NCBI GenBank assembly: GCA_964644025.1 | Contig: CAZXVW010000104.1 | Location: forward strand, 1 to 15,401 | Direction of reading: 5' to 3' | DNA from: CAZXVW01 sp964644025 | GTDB lineage: Bacteria > Acidobacteriota > Terriglobia > Bryobacterales > Bryobacteraceae | DNA: 15,401 nucleotides | Shown here: in pieces, positions 13,006 through 15,401 of the stretch | How the letters are laid out: the number at the start of each line of letters is the position of its first letter | Numbering within the stretch: position 1 is the stretch's first letter | Position numbers and translations under genes: made by a program | Notes under the pieces: generated by a model | Seen by the model: only the letters and a program-made list of their open reading frames with translations | The model's database searches: none | What the model was told of the DNA's origin: nothing

Positions 13006-13656
13006 ATGCTCGACAGCGACGGTGAGCGCACGACAGCCGGGCGCGGCGAGACGCCGCGGCGGTTCCTCGTGGCGGGCCTCGGCAATCCGGGGCGTGCGTA
13101 CGCGAATACGCCGCACAACCTCGGATTCCTGGTCGTTGACCGGTTGGCGCACAGGAACGGCATCCGGATGAGCCGGACCGAAGCCCAGGCCGTCGCCGGA
13201 ACGGGCGCGTTCGCCTCGGCCCAGGTGGTACTGGCCAAGCCGCAGACGTTTATGAATCTGAGCGGCCCGGCCGTGAGGGCCCTGCTGGAGAGCAATTCGA
13301 TGACGGCGCGGAACCTGGTGCTGGTTTACGATGACCTGGCTTTGCCCTGGACCGCGCTCCGGATCCGCTCGAAAGGTTCCTCGGGCGGCCACCGGGGCGT
13401 CGAGTCGGTGATCCAGAGCCTGGGGACCACAGGGTTCATCCGGGTGCGCCTGGGAATCCATCCCGGCCACCCCGTCTCGGACGGGGCCAAGTTCGTGCTC
13501 ACGCGCTTCCGGCGGGCACAGAAGAAGGAGCTGGAGGAACTTGTCGACTACGCCGCGGCGGCGGTCGAATCAGTGGTCGCCGAAGGCGTGTGGAAGGCCA
13601 TGACCCGGTTCAATCGCCGCCCGCGCGGCGCCAAGAGTGAAGAAGAGGAAGAATGA
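13006..13656 (+). CDS. pth: peptidyl-tRNA hydrolase
   Basis: Releases stalled peptides from tRNA so that both can be reused. Counting from the ATG at 13006 (216 residues): GLGNPG with N27, NTPHNLGF with catalytic H37, TFMNLSG with N84, and YDD with D109 as the likely partner of the catalytic His. The block usually written GGHNG reads GGHRG here, so Arg130 replaces the Asn that contacts tRNA/substrate in E. coli Pth; the preceding LPWT is also unlike the common LPxG. A GTG at 12967 would add 13 Gly-rich residues and is an alternative start. Its TGA overlaps the rpsF ATG (ATGA at 13653-13656). The acidic C-terminus (SEEEEE) is unusual but may simply be a flexible tail. Confidence 0.92.
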   Translation: MLDSDGERTTAGRGETPRRFLVAGLGNPGRAYANTPHNLGFLVVDRLAHRNGIRMSRTEAQAVAGTGAFASAQVVLAKPQTFMNLSGPAVRALLESNSMTARNLVLVYDDLALPWTALRIRSKGSSGGHRGVESVIQSLGTTGFIRVRLGIHPGHPVSDGAKFVLTRFRRAQKKELEELVDYAAAAVESVVAEGVWKAMTRFNRRPRGAKSEEEEE

Positions 13657-14111
13657 GAATTTACGAAGAATTGTTCATTGTCGATCCGAAGGCCACCGAG
13701 GAACAGATCGACGGTGTGATCGGGCAGATCGAAGAGTTTGTCCGCGAGGCCGGCGGCACCATTGACAAAGTGGACAAATGGGGCATCCGCAAACTGGCCT
13801 ATCGCATCAACAAGCGCGAGGAGGGCTACTACGTCCTCGTGCAGTTTTCCGCAGGGGCGGAAACGATCCGGGAACTGGAGCGGCGGCTGCGTGTCGAGGA
13901 ACTGGTGCTGAAGTATCTCACCGTGCGGATTGACGAGAAATTGAAATGGCTGGAGAAGCGGAAGAAGATCCGCGAGAAACGGGCCGCGCGGCGGCCCAAG
14001 CCGGCCCCGGCGCCGTCCCGGGCCGCTCCGGCCGAACCGGCGGCGCCAGTTCCGGGCGCACCGGCGCCGGCGGAGGAGACGGAGGAGAAAGAAAGTTCAG
14101 GAGGTAAGTGA
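13653..14111 (+). CDS. rpsF: 30S ribosomal protein S6
   Basis: A 152-residue S6, a small-subunit protein that pairs with S18 on the platform. The S6 fold covers residues 1 to about 100 (MRIYEELFIVDP, WGIRKLAYRINKREEGYYVLVQF, LKYLTVRID). It is followed by a basic segment (about 96-116, many K and R) and a Pro/Ala-rich tail ending in an acidic stretch, about 40 residues longer than the core. Translation is coupled to pth by ATGA. The ssb gene often found between rpsF and rpsR is missing here: rpsR starts 3 bases after the stop. Confidence 0.97.
   Translation: MRIYEELFIVDPKATEEQIDGVIGQIEEFVREAGGTIDKVDKWGIRKLAYRINKREEGYYVLVQFSAGAETIRELERRLRVEELVLKYLTVRIDEKLKWLEKRKKIREKRAARRPKPAPAPSRAAPAEPAAPVPGAPAPAEETEEKESSGGK
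14099..14105 (+). promoter_or_regulatory. near-perfect ribosome binding site for rpsR (AGGAGGT)
   Basis: AGGAGGT lies inside the last rpsF codons and is 8 nt from the ATG at 14114. It decides the rpsR start, because the in-frame GTG at 14108 would be only 2 nt away. Confidence 0.85.
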
Positions 14112-14113
14112 CC

Positions 14114-14413
14114 ATGGCGGAAACCAAGGGCGGCCGGCCCATCAGCGCGTCGCAACGTCCGACCGGCACTGACAAGGCGGTCGTTACCCGCCGGCAGTAT
14201 TTCCGGCGGCGAAAAGTATGCCGGTTTTGCGTCGAGAAGATCGACGACATCGATTACAAGGACGTCAAGTTGCTTTCGGCATTCATTTCCGAGCGCGGCA
14301 AGATCATCCCCCGGCGCGTTTCCGGTGTCTGTACGGTACATCAGCGGCGGCTGACCACCTCCATCAAGCGGGCCCGCAACATTGCCCTGTTGCCGTTCGC
14401 CGCCACCGTGTGA
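14114..14413 (+). CDS. rpsR: 30S ribosomal protein S18, zinc-binding (C+) form
   Basis: A 99-residue S18 that binds 16S rRNA together with S6. The core is typical: YFRRRKVCRFC, IDYKDVKLLSAFISERGKIIPRR, VSGVCTVHQRRLTTSIKRARNIALLPF. Unlike E. coli S18, it keeps the metal ligands CRFC and CTVH (Cx2C and Cx2H), so it is the C+ form expected to bind zinc. The N-terminal 25 or so residues are a variable, basic extension. ATG 14114 is preferred over the GTG at 14108 because of the spacing from AGGAGGT. Confidence 0.97.
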   Translation: MAETKGGRPISASQRPTGTDKAVVTRRQYFRRRKVCRFCVEKIDDIDYKDVKLLSAFISERGKIIPRRVSGVCTVHQRRLTTSIKRARNIALLPFAATV

Positions 14414-14436
14414 GGGCGGTGTGGAAAGGAACAGCA

Positions 14437-14898
14437 ATGGAAGTGATTCTCAGGAAGGACATTGACAAACTCGGGACGAGAGGCCAGGTGGTCGAGGTGG
14501 CCAAGGGCTACGCGCGGAACTACCTGCTGCCGAAGCGCCTGGCCGTCGTGGCCACCGAGGCGAACAAGAAGATCGTCGAACAGGAGCGCCAGGCGCACTT
14601 GCGCCGCGAGGTCAAGGCGGTCAGTGACGCCCAGGAGCTGGCCAAGCTGCTGGACAACGTCACCGTCACCATCGCCCACAAGGCCGGCGACCAGGAGCAG
14701 CTTTTCGGCTCGGTGACGGCCCGTAACATCGCCGATGCGCTCGAAAAGCAGAATTTTTCCATCGATCACCGCAAGATTCATCTGGAGGATCCCATCAAGC
14801 AACTGGGAGAATACAAGGTGCCTATCCGGCTCCACCGCGATGTCTCGGTGGAGATCGGCGTTCACGTGGTTGCCGAACAGGAGACCGCGGAGACGTAG
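14437..14898 (+). CDS. rplI: 50S ribosomal protein L9
   Basis: A 153-residue L9. The N-terminal domain (1 to about 50) holds VILRKDIDKLGTRGQVVEVAKGYARNYLLPKRLA, the family signature. The long connecting helix (about 40-75, charged) and C-terminal domain (about 80-148, with EQLFGSVTARNIADAL) follow. A ribosome site (AAAGGA) lies 6-8 nt before the ATG. It is the last ribosomal gene of the run, 23 nt behind rpsR; the next gene begins 21 nt later on the same strand, with no terminator seen between them. Confidence 0.97.
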   Translation: MEVILRKDIDKLGTRGQVVEVAKGYARNYLLPKRLAVVATEANKKIVEQERQAHLRREVKAVSDAQELAKLLDNVTVTIAHKAGDQEQLFGSVTARNIADALEKQNFSIDHRKIHLEDPIKQLGEYKVPIRLHRDVSVEIGVHVVAEQETAET

Positions 14899-14919
14899 CG
14901 GGCAGAAGCAGATGGCGGT

Positions 14920-15401
14920 ATGAGCTACTTCGACCTGACCGGGCAGACGGCAGCCGTTACCGGCGCCGCCACCGGCATCGGCGAGGCGATTGCCCGGCGG
15001 CTGGCCGGTGCCGGCGCCCGGGTGGCCGTGGCCGACATCGACCTGGAAGGCGCCACGGCGGTGGCCCGCTCGATCGCCGCGGTCTCCAACGGCCGCGCTT
15101 TTCCGCTCCGGATCGACATCGCCTCCCGGGAGTCGGTGGAGAAGGCCGTCGCCGAGGTCATCTCGCTCACCGGGCGCATCGACGCCTGGGTGAACAACGC
15201 CGGCATCGTCGGCCGGGCAGCGCCGTTGTGGGAACAAACCGACGAGGACTGGGAAAAGCTCATTCGCGTCAACATGACGGGCGTGTTTTACTGCTGCCGC
15301 GCCGTGATCGGCCTCATGCGCCAGCGTCGTTACGGCCGCATCGTCAACATCGCCTCCATCGCCGGCAAGGAGGGGAACCCGAACATGACCATCTACTCGG
15401 C
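14920..15401 (+). CDS. short-chain dehydrogenase/reductase, N-terminal part, cut by window edge
   Basis: 160 codons of a classical SDR are present. The cofactor motif TGAATGIG (14-21) is followed by VADID: the Asp39 position at the end of strand beta-2 usually favours NAD(H), although Asp alone does not prove it. NNAG is at 92-95, the catalytic Ser is S146 in IVNIASIAG, and the window ends at Y159-S160, just where YxxxK begins, so the catalytic Tyr is present and the Lys is lost. The substrate cannot be inferred. It lies 21 nt after rplI and could be read through from the ribosomal run. An ATG at 14912 is followed at once by an in-frame stop, so the start at 14920 is used. Confidence 0.93.
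   Translation, partial: MSYFDLTGQTAAVTGAATGIGEAIARRLAGAGARVAVADIDLEGATAVARSIAAVSNGRAFPLRIDIASRESVEKAVAEVISLTGRIDAWVNNAGIVGRAAPLWEQTDEDWEKLIRVNMTGVFYCCRAVIGLMRQRRYGRIVNIASIAGKEGNPNMTIYS

Noticed and set aside
12427..13470. A 347-codon frame antisense to rplY and pth
   Set aside because: It spans two well-identified genes on the other strand and shows no domain; it is a composition shadow.

Overview
The window is a compact, GC-rich bacterial chromosome segment. It is dominated by housekeeping genes, with one foreign-looking partial gene at the left edge. A zinc-type S18, an L25/Ctc protein with a TL5-like C-terminal domain, the cluster apt-ispE-prs-rplY-pth-rpsF-rpsR-rplI without ssb, and small secreted proteins are together compatible with an Acidobacteriota member, perhaps of the Solibacter/Bryobacter type. 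That assignment is an inference from gene content; no marker here proves it.

Layout. Positions 1-649 (minus strand) hold the N-terminal 216 codons of a GHKL/Hsp90-fold ATPase with a sacsin-like nucleotide-binding domain. It runs off the left edge and its base composition is clearly lower in GC than its neighbours. Positions 662-4163 (minus strand) hold a DUF885 lipoprotein, a small secreted protein of unknown function and a class-V PLP aminotransferase. Positions 4298-5305 (plus strand) hold a secreted M48 metalloprotease followed by a strong intrinsic terminator. Positions 5417-6340 (minus strand) hold a membrane MauE/DoxX-like protein fused to a thioredoxin-like domain. Its ATG overlaps the ATG of the divergent YtcJ-type amidohydrolase (6339-7964, plus strand). 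The amidohydrolase is coupled by ATGA to a small type-I membrane protein with a GOLD-like look. hemL (8442-9713, minus strand) overlaps the end of that gene by 50 bp in antisense.

The right part (9838-14898, plus strand) is a tightly packed run. apt and ispE supply AMP by purine salvage and an isoprenoid precursor, and prs makes PRPP, the co-substrate of Apt. rplY, pth, rpsF, rpsR and rplI serve translation. apt/ispE, ispE/prs and pth/rpsF are joined by ATGA stop-start overlaps. An SDR oxidoreductase starts at 14920 and leaves the window just at its catalytic Tyr. No tRNA, rRNA, CRISPR array, insertion sequence or long repeat was seen, and no gap between genes exceeds about 135 bp.

The points most worth a second look are these: ispE is split by an apparent one-base frameshift just before its last GHMP motif; a near-consensus sigma70 promoter (TTGACA, 17 bp, TAAGAT) lies inside ispE ahead of prs; several genes have a TANNNT box 5-9 nt from the ATG and no Shine-Dalgarno, suggesting leaderless transcripts; and the edge ATPase is a possible accessory or defence gene.
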